DNA of 64,000 bases, from positions 1,625,571 to 1,689,570 of the forward strand of contig NW_019091424.1 of NCBI RefSeq assembly GCF_001949145.1, read 5' to 3'. The stretch's first letter is position 1. Every line of letters starts with the position of its first letter. Under the pieces are notes generated by a model that was not told the origin of the DNA, ran no database searches, and saw only the letters and a list, made by a program, of their open reading frames with translations. The stretch comes from Acanthaster planci (lineage: Eukaryota; Echinodermata; Asteroidea; Valvatida; Acanthasteridae). Below, piece after piece: positions 26,350-39,544 of the stretch. The position numbers and the translations under genes are program-made.

Positions 26350-26427
26350 CTGTCAAGCACTCGGTCCCAGCCGCATGGGGTGAGGCTCGGCGTCGGTCTG
26401 CAGATCTGGGGCGTCCCGGCTTTTATA
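26350..26427 (-). promoter_or_regulatory. candidate TATA promoter and short noncoding first exon
   Basis: On the minus strand TATAAAAG occupies 26427-26420. The CAG-containing segment about 30 bp downstream (near 26396) would be the start site. A strong donor GACAG|GTAAGT follows at 26350. All three frames of the short exon are closed or lack a useful ATG, so it would be 5' UTR. It could serve the catenin gene, whose coding exons follow on the same strand. Alternatively, an acceptor ACATGCAG at 26477 would make it an internal noncoding exon. Confidence 0.4.
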
Positions 26428-26496
26428 CAAGGCTGCTATTTCGAGTATATCCACAAAAGGCAACGACTGGGTGCATCTGCATGTGGAAAGATTTAA

Positions 26497-26637
26497 TGTA
26501 CATTTCACCGTGTTAAAAATGTGCATGGTGCATGTACATGTATCTGGACGTAACCCTTGCAAAGAATGTACATGTACATTTCACCATGTGAAAAATGTGC
26601 ATGGTGCATGACTCCATGTAGCTGGCCTAAACCCTTG
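26497..26637. repeat. direct duplication, about 76-bp period
   Basis: TGTACATTTCACCGTGTTAA AAATGTGCATGGTGCATG ... ACCCTTG is repeated at 26573 as TGTACATTTCACCATGTGAA AAATGTGCATGGTGCATG ... ACCCTTG. Confidence 0.8.
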
Positions 26638-29600
26638 TATTATTGCTTTAGTGCAATAATAGGGACCCCATTGAAAATAAGTTGCAAAACTTTCATGGGC
26701 TATCCCTGGTATTACCTAATTTTTTGTGTACATTGTACAATTCTTCTTCATAGCATTGTTTGATTGGTGACTGTACTTTTGCTGTGAGGTAGTATCAAAT
26801 AAATCCAATCCAACGGTACAGCAACTGCCTGTCACCTAGCACTGAACCTGAACTGTCATTGTTTTATGATGCCATTGGACAATTTATAAGTTTAGAAAAT
26901 AAGAAATGGAAGCTTGCAGTTTGACTTCCATTCGGGTGGCAATTCACACGGATGGGACTGTGGGAAAGATGCAAAGTGGAAAGTTTCTCTATGACGAATC
27001 TTTTCACAATGCTTTGCCAAACATCGGCGTGAATATAAAAAAAAAAACCGGAGTGGCCTCTCAACTTCCGCACAAGTGGGCCCGCTGTCCGCAACACATG
27101 GGTCACTGACATTCCCTGTTGGTTTTGTAAATTAATTCCCCGGCCCCTGGGGGCAAAGCCGAGGTTGGATGTTTGTGGGGCCACAAACAACCGCGGGGAG
27201 GGGGGGGAGAATGACACCTTGTATCAGACAAAATGCTGGGGCTTCGTAACATCAACATGAGCCACTGGCTGGTTTACGTTTGGCACCGCATGGAAACGGA
27301 TTTTGCTTCAAGGAAACTTTCTTATTTCTTGTGCGTGAATATTTATTCCACCAAACTATAATGAAGGCCAAGATCATCAGCGTGAATTTCAGTCACAGGA
27401 TACAGTAACAGATTGCGTTCCCACTCACAGGATTTCTTTTTCGAAGGCTTTCTAAACTTTGAACGGCGTGGTCATTTTAACACCAGAAGACTTTGGTTTA
27501 TATAAAGAGTATATTACAGAGTTAACATCTGCTCCTTGGACAGAACACAAGTACATGTACAGGTACATGTATATATTATCGCTGATGGGTTTGGAATTTG
27601 GAGATAAAAGACATCAAGTAAACAATCGCCATATATTAAATAAACCCAGCAATAAGATAGGCCAACTGTTGGAGTGGGTCATGTGATCCAAGGTCACGCA
27701 GACTACAGACCATTTGAGAATTTTTTAACTGTTAATGTCTAAAATACATGTACATGTAGTTGATGTCACTCTCTAAAACACAAATATGCATGCATAGTGC
27801 ATACATGTACATATGTACATGCTGTGAAGGCTATTTTTCACTCCCTCTGAAATTAGAACCCTCCCGTGGGGACACCTCTCCACAGGGGGTTTTGCTCGCC
27901 AAATTGACAACCCTTCCATGTCCTGTAAATTTCAGTGGGTCGTCCCTGCTCTAAGTTAACAAAAATGTACATGCACATGTAAGATCTCTGACAATGATCC
28001 TCCCCCCCGCCTTTTAATAAATGATTCGGGCCAGGAATTATGCGGCCGACAGGTGATGTCACTGGATCCTTCTTTTGCCTCCGGAAAGAACGCCCTCCGT
28101 AAAATGTGTCTGTCTAGGAAGCTGGAGACACCCCCACAGCATGGAAATTGCCGCACATGCTGCTCTTAAAATGCGATCGCACATTACTTATGTGCATGTA
28201 CCGGTAGTGTTCATATGTATGAAGAATTCATGAATGCAGAGACTGCAAACAATTCAAGTCTGGACTCAAGTCTGTCCGGTGTGTATTTGTGAATGAAGCA
28301 TGTGCGCGAGTCGGTGTATGGCCGTGCTGATGGGACCGGGGCGGCCTCATGCGCATGCTGTTCCCGAATGACCTTGGACGGGCTTCTTTTTGGAATACCG
28401 CATTGCCTCACTGTTATCATGGAAAGGCCTGCGCAGATTTTGAATGGGCCAACATCCATGTACACATCATCATCCTGTACATGTCCAATGTGCAAATACT
28501 ACATGCACGCTTCTCCTTGGGATATCTCCTACTTGTAATCATCTCTACTTAAACCTGTACAAACAACAACCTACACAATCTATTCCCAGCATCTGAATTT
28601 CCTAAAAAAAAAAACTAAACCACTGTTCAATGTACAAGCCTCAGACAAATCTGATCTTGTGCCTAGACTCCCCTGGGTGCCCCAAATGCCATCCGACAGC
28701 ACTTAGTACCCCCCAGGGGGGCTGGGGACTGCAGCAATGAGTAAATGATCAGATGGATCGAGGTGTGACATATGCTGCATAATGCAACAATGACTGCCAC
28801 AGTACAAGGTGTGTACACTTTTCACAGCTGAGAGTGACTCCCGTGGGACTCCAAAGGCCTGCATTTCTGACACCTTGGAGCGCCAGTCTGTCCCCACTGG
28901 CCCTGGCTCATAAATAATGCATGAGAGCCACAGCAGTCACTCATGAATAATTCAAAAACGGACTATGTTCCTTTAATACCTATATACATGTAGATGCATA
29001 AACTTGTTTTTCATATATTCCTAGGAGAGCAACATGGACACGTACATGTACATACTCGTGAACTTACAAGTGGCAATCTAAATAACAGGTCTGAAATTAG
29101 AGGAGTTACAATTTTTTGACATAATGTACATGTACAGTACATGTACATATGTACTGTCTACATGTACATGTACGTGAAATGACAAACAATGCCAAACATA
29201 AACATAAAAGGGCTGGATTTCAGATTTTGAAAATAGTCTGAAGGATACCAAAACTTTCTGTAAAAATGACATCACACTGCAGGTCTTTGACTTGGAAGTG
29301 TCATCAATGAATGCTGCGTGATTTGTGAATAGCCAAATAGGGCCGGGTCACCGGACCACTATCGGACCCCCAGACAGCGGAACATCCTTGCACGTTATTG
29401 TCAACACAAACGGCTCCCTCTGTTTTCTCCCATCCATATCATCACGATGACACAATGGAACAATTCTCCAACCCCGCAGGCTACGACCTACAGTACATAC
29501 ACACACGCAGCCATACGTGAATGAAAAGGCCTTGGTAAACAAAAGCGGGGCACCGGTGAAGTCTGGCCAAAAAAACGATGCACACCCCATTGTTCGCACA

Positions 29601-30281
29601 CCGCAGTGTGGCATGCTGTTTGTATTGGTATGACCCTATCTGGTTCCAGAGTTCTGCTTGTGACGCATGTGTTTTTTTTCTCTATCAATAGTTCCAGTGA
29701 CTTTGCACTGTACTGGCAATTGCAATCGACCGGGACAGAGAACTATTCTAGGAATGCACATTCCAGCACGTCTGCTGTATTAAGTTTGATAATATTCAGA
29801 AACAACCCTTTCCCCTTGATACTATTCACTCAATATGCAAATTCGTACAAAATAAAGCAATCCCAACACATGCATGTAATCTTGATAATCAGCGCGTACT
29901 TGTATGAGACAACGGTCTGGAATTTCCCACTTTTCTATGCAGCGGTGATATTTTAGGAAACAGATCTTGACTAGTTAGAACACAAACAATGAAAAACTAT
30001 GAAAGGAATGCCCGTACAAATAATGCAGAGTGCAAAATCAACACTACAATTTGATTTTGGTCCAACTGTTTCAAAGTGCGCCACTGTTATTTTCGCGGAC
30101 CAGGCCCGCACAATGGCAGGTTTCCCTCAAAAACACAAATCCTGGTCTCAGTCTGTGCTCTGCACCTCACAAAGGCCTCAGCATTTGCCGTCTAAGTACC
30201 GTACATTTGTCCCATAAACTGATCCTCAGGAGCCCAAAAATGTGACGAATGTCGATTTTGTTTACGAGAGACGTGCCGACC

Positions 30282-30315
30282 GGAGGGGGGGAGGGGGGGA
30301 GGGGGGGAGGGAAGG
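30282..30315 (+). other. G-run tract, potential G-quadruplex
   Basis: Four or more runs of seven to eight G separated by single A residues lie within about 33 bases. This is well above the G3+ four-run quadruplex pattern, on the plus strand. Confidence 0.7.
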
Positions 30316-31959
30316 TTTGCTGACATTACCGCTATGCTCTGGCATCCGCTGGCCGTGCCCCCTCACTTTTCCTTCTTTCCCTTTTGGAGGGTCACTTGGA
30401 TGTCGAGGCTGTCATAATCAGGTCAGACGCCCGCGCTCATTAAACGCAGTGAAACATTACTTTTTCGTCTCCGTCAATAAACACGGCCCAGAATAACTTG
30501 GCTAGAAGAACATCAGTTCAAAACGCAACAACAGCGGGCTCAATGTCTTCGCTCGGCGACTTGTCTTCCGAAGCCTAACTAAAAGCGAGGGTTGAGATCA
30601 CTGACGTGATGTCTAAATTAATAGTTCTGGGTAATTTCTCAAGCATGTGTATCCCCAATCAACGACGGGAACCTTCCCCGATTCCTCCTCTATCCACTTC
30701 CGGTCAATGTACATTGACATTTCATATTTGATGGGTGTCATTTGTGAAGGCCACTGTACAGTGTGGTGGTGCTCAAAGTGATGCAGGCTGTCCTGAATCG
30801 TCCTGGTGGATTTCAAAAGGTCTTAAGATGGGTGATGTACTGATGTTAATCCACAGTCTCCACTAATACTGTTATGTAGGCCTGTAAATACCATTACACC
30901 TTGTTAATAAGAGGTCCTTCGGACTTGGCAAATTACCTTGTTATAGCAGGAAGCAACCATGCATTATCAGGAATGAAAAAAATGAAAAACAAATGAAAAA
31001 AATAAAGGACTGGGACCTAAGCTTTCCTTGTTAAATAAGCAGAATTTTGTGTGAACACTGCTCTTACTAACGAGATTCGACTGTACCTCCAAGAATAACA
31101 ACACTGTTGTTGCCTTCTCCAAAGGCACATGTTACATGTACATGTTAACTCACCCAAGCCAAACACATGTCAACCAAGTCTGCCTTGTGTACATGTACAG
31201 TACATGGTAAATTCATTATACAGTGTAAACACCTGCATGTACATGTACATATGTACATGCACCTGTAAGTACTACACAAACTGAAGTCCAAATGTGCAGT
31301 GTTCACCATACACTTCGCAATACATAGTAGTTTGTAAAACCTCTGTAATGCCTAATAGATACCGGTACACGCACCTAGAATATACTAGCATTTAATGAAC
31401 CGTGACCAAGATCTGTTAGGTCTCATCAACCTGTTTATGTAACCTCTGTGATCTTACACAAGTGTTACTCTTTCCACGTCTGTCACATCAGTGCTGGCCA
31501 AAATGTCAACGTGCTGGTATCATGATGGATTGTCTTACAAACAAAAAACAAGCTCATGGCTGACTACATGTGAGTCCCTGGGCTTATCAAGGGGAAAATG
31601 TGTCCAGAAATGTAGGACAGGGTCATGTGTTGTCTCTGAGGCTGGAATGGTAAGAGATCCCAGGCCATAAAACAAACAAAGGTGTTTTGTTGTTTGGGTA
31701 ATTCAGGACAACCCCGTCATCTGTCAATCAATTAGCGCCGGCAGCTTTACTACAAAGGAAGTGCCAGAAGATGCTGGCAAATGACTTTTAAAGTGCAAGG
31801 GGAATCTCGGTCTCAGTGATCGTGCCTTGACGAAAAACTTTACATTGTACATGTTGACAAATGAATAGATATTAAACAATGCAGTCTTGTGTGGCACCAA
31901 CCCCATTCCTTTCTGTCATCACTGGGAGTCGCGTTGGCGTGGGGGGGGGTTCTTTCCTC

Positions 31960-32240
31960 TCCTTTACCCACTGCGGCCCGGGTTCGATTCCCCGCTCGGT
32001 CCACGGGTGGATTGGGTTTTTAGTTCCCACCTGATTCCAGGGGTTTTCATCTGGAATATTCCTCTCAGGGTTTTCCCCCTGCCTCTAAAACTGTGATTGC
32101 TTCTCGTCGTCTCTGCTCTATAGGTTTTTTCAGGCTTGCGCGCTACAGTGCCTGGGGTGCTCAGTTGAGGTATCCCCTGGTGTAATTGGCAGTAATGCTT
32201 AAATTTATAATAATAGCAAATAATTATTATAATCATATGG
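31960..32240 (+). mobile_element. tRNA-derived SINE (family C), copy 1
   Basis: A tRNA-like segment ends GGCCCGGGTTCGATTCCCCG (B box). The body contains GTTTTCCCCCTGCCTCTAAA, TGTGATTGCTTCTCGTCGTC and TTTTTTCAGGCTTGCGCGC, then an AT-rich tail with TAATAATAGCAAATAATTAT. The body recurs, truncated, at 58679-58830. Confidence 0.72.
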
Positions 32241-33811
32241 AGTACCATTCACACTGTTGCTATCCACAGCATCGACAGCTCTGGCAGTTCACAAAAAAGC
32301 ACCGTGATAAGAGATGCCAAGGGGCAAAGGCGCCTTTTTGTACACAACAAAGACCGGGCAACAAACACTGCGATGTTGCATGGCATCGGCCGCATCAGAC
32401 AAAAATAATGTCTGCGGCCATAGCGTCGAGTACAGAGTGCAGTCCTGGTCGCTTGCTGTCCGTTAAGGAAAAAAATGCACCCCATGGGGCATTCAGAGTC
32501 CAATAAAGATGCTGGTGCACACATACGCAGTACACGTACAGTATATGTAACCTGTGGTCCAACAGTCAATAACGCATCTTAACATTCTTACAAGCGCAAC
32601 TCTCATGGGAGGGAATGAAGGAAAATTAAACGTAAACAAAAGAAAAAAAATGACTAGAAGTTCAGAGGGCTGGGCAGCAGTGTGGGGTCCATGTATACAT
32701 TTGCCTGAAGGTACCCCTAGAAATTCATGTACCTGGTACCGTACCCCTTTCTTGTGTTCTGTATCAATTTTTATTCGTAAAAACATCTTGATGGTAAAAC
32801 TTCAGGTTTTCCGGAGTTGAAAAGCAATTCTTGAACCATCCTGAAATCAGGTAAAAAAAAAACTGAAAAAAAAAAAAAATTCTGAAATCAGGAGAAATCC
32901 TGACAAATTTCACCGCTGAACTCGACTGGAATCTGCGATGGTGATGAAAACGGTCCATAGCAGGAACAGATACAGGTGTGGACATGCAACTCACAGCATT
33001 CAAAATGCAGATGCGCCACTGATGCTGTTTCCAAACCCCCCCCTTGTTTGTAATACTGGGTATTACGGCCTAGACTCCACCCCCCATGGCAATTCCAGCA
33101 ACACTTCAAACTGCCAGGGAAAATTGTCCTACATGTATAATTGTATATGTGGCATTTTTTGTTTAGACCAAAATTCAGTCCCTGCAAAAGTCTATCATTC
33201 CCAAAAGAATCCCCCTTTCTTTTTTGACCTGAAGGTTTGCAAAGATGCCTACGTCACGTTTTGAAATTGACATCCAAAGTTTCAAAGGAAATAAACAAGT
33301 GCCCAGTCTTACAAGCCCAAACTGAGGTCTTAACAAACCTGGCGATTTCTCAATAATGTGCCAGCCATATGGCAATGTTTTGACAACCCTGATATATGAC
33401 GACGGCCAGCGAACACGTGGGAATTGTTTGGATGAAAATTAATTTAAGGTCCAGAAATAATAGAAACCAGATGCTGTGGCGTTTCACCTCAACTGATCAC
33501 AATTTGAACTGAGACCTCAAATCCAAAAACTCCAGTTTTATGAATAAAACATTGAAATCATTCATTCTTACGGGATTCCTACTTTTCTGCTTTTGATTTC
33601 TCTGCGTTTAGAATACTTTTTTCAGGTAAGATGTCCATGTCTGGTGATCTGTAATAGGGCTTGTTGGGGGGAAGCCATTTTGACATGCGTTTCCTAAATG
33701 TATTACGATTCAATGTAATTTGTTAAATGCACTGGAGCCTGACTAGTCTGGGTTCCAAGCCACACTTCCAGTTTCTTAAGTGTAGCTTAAATGATTTTAA
33801 GGACAAACAAA

Positions 33812-33975
33812 GAACTTGACAGGAGTGGGATATGAACCTGCAACCTCTGGAATACCGTACCAGTGCTCTACCGAGCTATCCAGCCCTACGTTGGTGGCTC
33901 TTCCCATTTGTCAATATCTCTGTTCAGGGGGCACAAGCCAGAAGCCATTAGACCTGAAACACTACTTAGCCAGGG
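33812..33975 (-). mobile_element. tRNA-derived SINE (family D)
   Basis: The minus strand reads GGATAGCTCGGTAGAGCACT (A-box-like) and GGTTGCAGGTTCATATCCCA (B-box-like), a tRNA head unlike families A to C. Only one copy is seen in the window, so the 3' limit is uncertain. A degraded true tRNA pseudogene is the alternative. Confidence 0.5.
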
Positions 33976-35980
33976 ATCACACCCCGATAACACGATACAA
34001 CCTGGGAAGTGGTGAACCCCGCTTTATTTTTAACTAAATTAACAAACTACCGTACGATATTTTGTTGATTTGCTCATTTCCCATTATGAACTGTGTGTAT
34101 CCCTACTTTTAATGCAAGTACGTGTACGTTTGCACAAACACTGGTACATGCGCTGTACAGCCCTTTAAAAGTGTGGGTTTTATCTGCCAGTGACCACCAC
34201 TGGGAAAAAAAAAAAATCTGCAGACCGCAGCTCACCTGTTGCTACTGTACCACAAGGGCTTGCTTGCAAATTGTTCCTGAACTGCTGTTATTGTTGTCCC
34301 AAGGCCAAATCCCCCCTCCCCCAGGGCCAGACACAGCACTGAATCATTCCACCAGTGAACAATTTCAAATCTGAATACAACTGTTTCTTTTGTTCAGGCA
34401 CATTGTACTTTCAACTTGGTGAGCCACAACTGTGGACGATACAGGTACGGGTGCATGAAGGGGAAACGGGAGGGGACAGGGGGGGGAACCTGTGCTAAAC
34501 TGGTTCATAGAATGAGGGTCACTTTTTTTTTTTGTACAATGTACTGTCACGGTGTAGGCACCGTTCTGAATGTACCAGGGTTGAAAATGAAAACTAGTTA
34601 CCCCAACAAGTTGTGTAACATTTCACCTGTTAAGCCCAACCCATGCACAGGTGTAAAAATGTACAAACCTTGAACTACATACACAGATGCATGTTAATGT
34701 ACCAAAGCAGCCATTTCTCAAAGCAGAAGGTCTGATTTCCAACATCTGAAAAACCAATTGTTCCTTCACTCGCTGTCACACACGGGATTCCGTTTCACCA
34801 TTTCTAACCACATCACACACGCAGTATATATTGGGTTTCTTTTTAACCATGCACTGATTTCTTCCAAAGAAAAATCACACACAAGAATTTACATACATGT
34901 CACCACAAAATAACCTCATTTCAACGATTAACAAACTTCAGTTGGTAGTTGTTTTTTTTTAAATTCAAGTCAGCAATGACCCTTGTTTGTACTTTTAAGA
35001 GCCCCTCACAAACATCCCAAGGCATGGGTTTACCACAGCGTGTGTTACAGTTAATAATTAATGTTGACACAATCGTGTGTGCTTAGTCAATATTACTGAC
35101 ACAATATTTTAATATTCAATCCAGATTACAATGTAGGCCTACATGTATGCCAGACTTCGGCCAATCAGCTACTGCACAGCATGTAGGCATATGCAGATGA
35201 GTACAGGTACAAGACGCAGACCACAAAAACAGCAAACACACCCTGGCACCGAGATGTTACCTTTAACATTTACTGGAAATTTGTTTATCCTTGCACACAC
35301 AAGAGTGTGTAAAATGCGTCTGCCCCATCCAATTTATAATATTACAGGTTAATTACAACTACTTCCAAATGTCCTTTTTACACATGAAAATCTTTCGTTT
35401 AACAGCAACGCTGTGATGTCCCTCCGGGCAGATGGGTCACAGGTGCGCTATTTCAATCACTTAGACCCAAACTTTTCTGGGGCAAACGAGTGTCGGGAAA
35501 GGACCATTGAAGATTTTTTCTTCCTCCCGGAGGGATTAAGGCTCGGGTCAATGCTTATCGATGCACATGGTGTTGGTGAGACTATCCTGTGGATTCACAC
35601 CATCGGGATCCATTCAAGTTCCGGAGAGAATGTTTACGTGCACTAAGGCATTCCACTGACAGACAGAACTTGTTTCACTTTTGTCGCAGTCACAATATCA
35701 AACATTGTCAAAGCCACTGCTTTGTATATTTGCATTGTGTCGAGCACAAAACGTGAATCATTAAAAAAATAAACATAATCTCCAAGACTATTTTTTTACA
35801 CGTAGTTGGCCCTACAATGTACAGTACCAGCAAATGTCCAACAAATGACAACCTCAACTACATGTACATGTATAACAAATAATAAAAATTGTGCCATTTT
35901 AGAATACATGTACCCTACAAATGTGTCGTTGAAGCCTTCGAAACATCAAATTGTGCACATGCAGCTGCGGGATACACACA

Positions 35981-36388
35981 CAGTCCTCAAACCTCCAATT
36001 TCAATATAATTTTACATACGCTGTTACACTCCAGGGACCTAGGGGAACAGCATAGGGTACAAGCTGCGTTAGTTAACCCTAACAGTACCGGGCATTGTTG
36101 GGCTAAGAACACCCAGTACTACATAATACTAAGTAACACTCTCAGCCTGAAGGACCTAACGCTACAAATTACTACTTCTGGCTAGGTTTATTCCGTTGTT
36201 ACTCGTACAGAGAGCAATGAAACCATGCATTCATAGTGCCACAGCATTGTATGGTACATTGTCTTCTCTATTGTATTTTATGGCTTCAGAGAATAATAAT
36301 GTCATGTCCTCTTACACAGGACAGGGCTGAGTACTACATTTTACTACTAAGTAGTACTTTGTAGCATTCGGGACTGATAGGGTTAAAG
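35981..36388. repeat. fold-back dispersed repeat family 4, copy a
   Basis: CAGTCCTCAAACCTCCAATT TCAATATAATTTTACATAC resembles 56275-56345. Inside, GTTAACCCTAACAGTACCGG near 36070 is inverted relative to CATTCGGGACTGATAGGGTT AAA near 36365-36386. Related AACCCTAACACTCCTCAGTC CTCC occurs at 61442-61500. Confidence 0.55.
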
Positions 36389-37627
36389 CACTGTACAGAT
36401 GTCATGAGCAAATTTATACATGCAGGTTTGATCCATCCTTCTTTCAACGAGCAGGGGCTACATGTAAAAAGCAAACCAACAACAGTACACACATTATTAT
36501 TGGTACTATGCAGAGGACGGATGAACTCACTGAGCTGCCTCTGCTGGCAAAACCACAATCACTCTTCCACTGTGCATTATTGTCTGGCCTTGGGTGTTAA
36601 ACACAGTGGAAAATGACAAAACATGACCTCATCATTATGAATAATGCAGAAGAAGGAACACTTACAAAAGTACACATATGCAACGCCATGGCTGCAATAA
36701 TGCACAGAAATACTACCTGTATATAGCTAGGACTGCACACACCTTATCCGATCGGGACGGAGGCAAACTAACTAACCTATTAATCCACCTGCTTTCCTTA
36801 AATTTAAAACCAATTTTAAGGGTAATGAGTTTGAGGGAGAATCCTCATCCATTCTTTTCTGATTATGGTTTTTAATTTCCTGGTCTGGGCTTCTCATCAG
36901 ACATGCGTCACTGTCCCATGCCGACAATCTGGGAGCTATCGATGCCGGATCGGGTGGCAGTTTCAGGTTGCCACAATTGTCGGCAAACAGTTCATTTCAT
37001 CCAAAGACAAAAAAAAATATTAACAAATTTTTAAACAGCAGAATTTCTCTTCACCGCAAACGTCTGTGACAGAAATTCCAATAAAACCAAAGCATGATAT
37101 CCTCTAAATTGTTTCACTTTGTATAAATCAGGTTACTTCTGTGTGCGACAGCGAGCAATATGGATTTACGGGAACAAGTATTTCTCAGACAGTAATTTCA
37201 AAATGATATTCCCTGGGCTTGATCTGGGATTGTAATAGCTGCCGTCCTTTCCCTGCAAAGTGTGAAAACTACATGTACATGTACATGTTCACTCCAAATG
37301 TAATTTTAAAAAGTCAGAGATGATATAGCCCCTGGAACCCACTTTTTATTACCAGTGTTTTGGAAGGAAATGCGAAGATTTCAGTCACAGGTGCAAAACA
37401 ATTTATGCTCATGTACACGTGCGTGTACCCAAAAAAATTGGGGATTGTGAATTTGCTGCAAGCAAAAACTGCCTGTCCAAAATTTTTCCTAAGATTAGAA
37501 TTTGCATATCATCAGGTAAACTATGAGTTAACCTCGGTCCACTGTTACATGCACATGTACGTACATGTAATTTGACACCAAACAACAAAATTCCCTTGAC
37601 ATGCAGAACAAAAGCATTTTCCAAAAA

Positions 37628-37795
37628 GGAAAGCTTTCCACACATGGGCTTCACTTGACACCCTGTGTGACCAGTCTGCAGAAATTCGGGTTAAATATTT
37701 TCCCTGCTAAATTTGACTTTTTAGGAAATGTTTTCGATTTCTGGTGGCTGATAATCCATCCCCAGGGTAAAATGTCCGTTTGAGGAACTCTTTCC
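37628..37795. mobile_element. TIR element family 6, copy a
   Basis: It begins GGAAAGCTTTCCACACATGG and ends AATGTCCGTTTGAGGAACTC TTTCC, so its ends are inverted. The middle (CACTTGACACCC ... TTTCGATTTCTGGTGGCTGA TAATCCA) matches 38529-38712. It is non-coding. Confidence 0.68.
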
Positions 37796-38528
37796 AAAAG
37801 AAATCCAAGTTTTAGCCCCGTTTCAAAGTACATACATGTACCCGTATACATTGTACATATAGGCTTTCCCCCACTCAGTCGTCATGGGAAGTTTCCTGGA
37901 ATGAATACACCACAGATTTCCTGAATTGCTCAATAACTTCCTCTCAGCTGTCAATTACAATATCGCAAGTATCAAGTGAGCAAAGAGTCAGAAACTAAGC
38001 GGGCAAAATGCAGAAGTGGAAACAAGGATATTCATATCAACAGACTTCAAAGGTAAACAGTAACTGATACATTTCAGGAACTAAAATATCATTTTGAAAA
38101 TTTTCTGAATCATGTCAAGTGGTCAATGGATTATTAAAAGTGGGTGGTTATAGGAACCTTTTTTGTAGTTTTCAAGAATGTGACCTCAAGGATCACCCAA
38201 GGGAAATAACACAATTATTTGGCTAGTAATTTTTTGTTTGTGTGACTGGAATTCCCCATACACGTAGTTTGTAACTCCTTGGAAAATTTGTTACCAATCA
38301 TGGGTGTTGGCAGAATTTTTTTCACAGTGGGAAAAAGTCCCCCCCCCCGGACCATCCCTGTGATGTCCATTTCTCCGATATTAAAAAATTCTGATCAACT
38401 CAAAAAAAAATCATGAAATGCAAGGTCCCTTGTGCATACGTCACTCCACATTTTTAGAAACAATATACCTTATGAAATACAACTTTGTGGCAAACTGAAA
38501 TTTGTATCAGCATAGCTGGACTGAAAAT

Positions 38529-38712
38529 GGAAAGAGTTCCATATATGGACGCCACTTGACACCCCGTGCACAAACCCTATGAAACTGGTCTAAGGAAATG
38601 ACTTGTTTTTTTCCCTCCTAAATGGAACTTTTCTGGACATGTTTTTGCTTTCTGACGGCTAATAGGCCACTATAGGGAGTAGTTACCAGCGTCCGTATAT
38701 AGAACTCTTCCC
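38529..38712. mobile_element. TIR element family 6, copy b
   Basis: It begins GGAAAGAGTTCCATATATGG ACG and ends CGTCCGTATATAGAACTCTT CC, an imperfect inverted repeat of over 20 bp. The interior is colinear with 37628-37795. Two copies lying 0.9 kb apart suggest local insertion or duplication. Confidence 0.72.
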
Positions 38713-39544
38713 CAGAAAATAAACGTTTGCGCAAGACAAGAATTCCCAATTAAAAAAGATACTATTTTCATTAGTCACTGCAATGAGGGAAATAATTAAC
38801 CTTGCCCTAAGCACAAATCAAACGCTCCAATGCAACCTGTGACATCAGGCATTCAAACACTTTGACTCACCGCTAAACAATGTGCACAGCCGGCCCCCCC
38901 AAATCATTCACAAAACCACCTGACCGACCGACCAGCCGACCCAAGCTTGAATGCGACATCACTCACAAATGACAAGCAAAAGTGGGATGGGCATTAAAGA
39001 CATCTTAAAAAATTACAATAACATGAAACAACTTTTACAAATCATCAGGAAGGACACTGAGAAATCATCGGTCATTTCATATAATTCATGCTGTTTTATA
39101 GTGAGGAAAGACAGCCAGAAAAAACGACTCGAAGGCACAGCAGTTTCTTTTTTTGGCTTTGCGTACCAACTGTTTCATTCAAGCAGACGAAAAGAATCAT
39201 TTCACACAACTGTTGCTTTGACACACTTATTTCTAATCTCATGCAAGAAGAGCCGAAACAACCACGAAATCTATACCTAATGTTCAAATATCAAATTTAA
39301 CGGGGAAAATTCTAAGTAAACAGGGCTGGCAAACTTGTATTTTCACCGTGGAAAAATGGCCGTTAAAAGTAGCCACTCAATCATGCCCATCGCCATGATC
39401 GCAAAACATCGCACTGCCGTTACACCTTTTGAAATATCTCATTTTCTCGTCAAAGGAAATCCGCCAATAATATCACTACTTGAGAAGATTCCACAATATG
39501 ACCTCCATTATCTGTTAAAGACATGATATTAGAAAGACACTCAC

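Larger units (their letters stand above)
26477..39544 (-). other. second large gene-free stretch, probable 5' intron or intergenic
   Basis: No exon with homology was found. Recognised contents: a dense block of ACATGTACATGT palindromes (27545-31260), a G-rich tract (30282-30315), two tRNA-derived SINEs (31960-32240 and 33812-33975), a fold-back repeat (35981-36388) and a pair of TIR elements (37628-37795 and 38529-38712). A GC-richer block near 35405-35645 has an open frame but no homology or splice partners. Confidence 0.5.

Noticed and set aside
29348-29614. 88-codon minus frame with CVCVC
   Set aside because: Low-complexity ACACAC reading; no homology or splice context.
35413-35646. 77-codon open frame in a GC-richer block
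   Set aside because: There is no recognisable protein, no good splice partners and no neighbouring exons on the strand.
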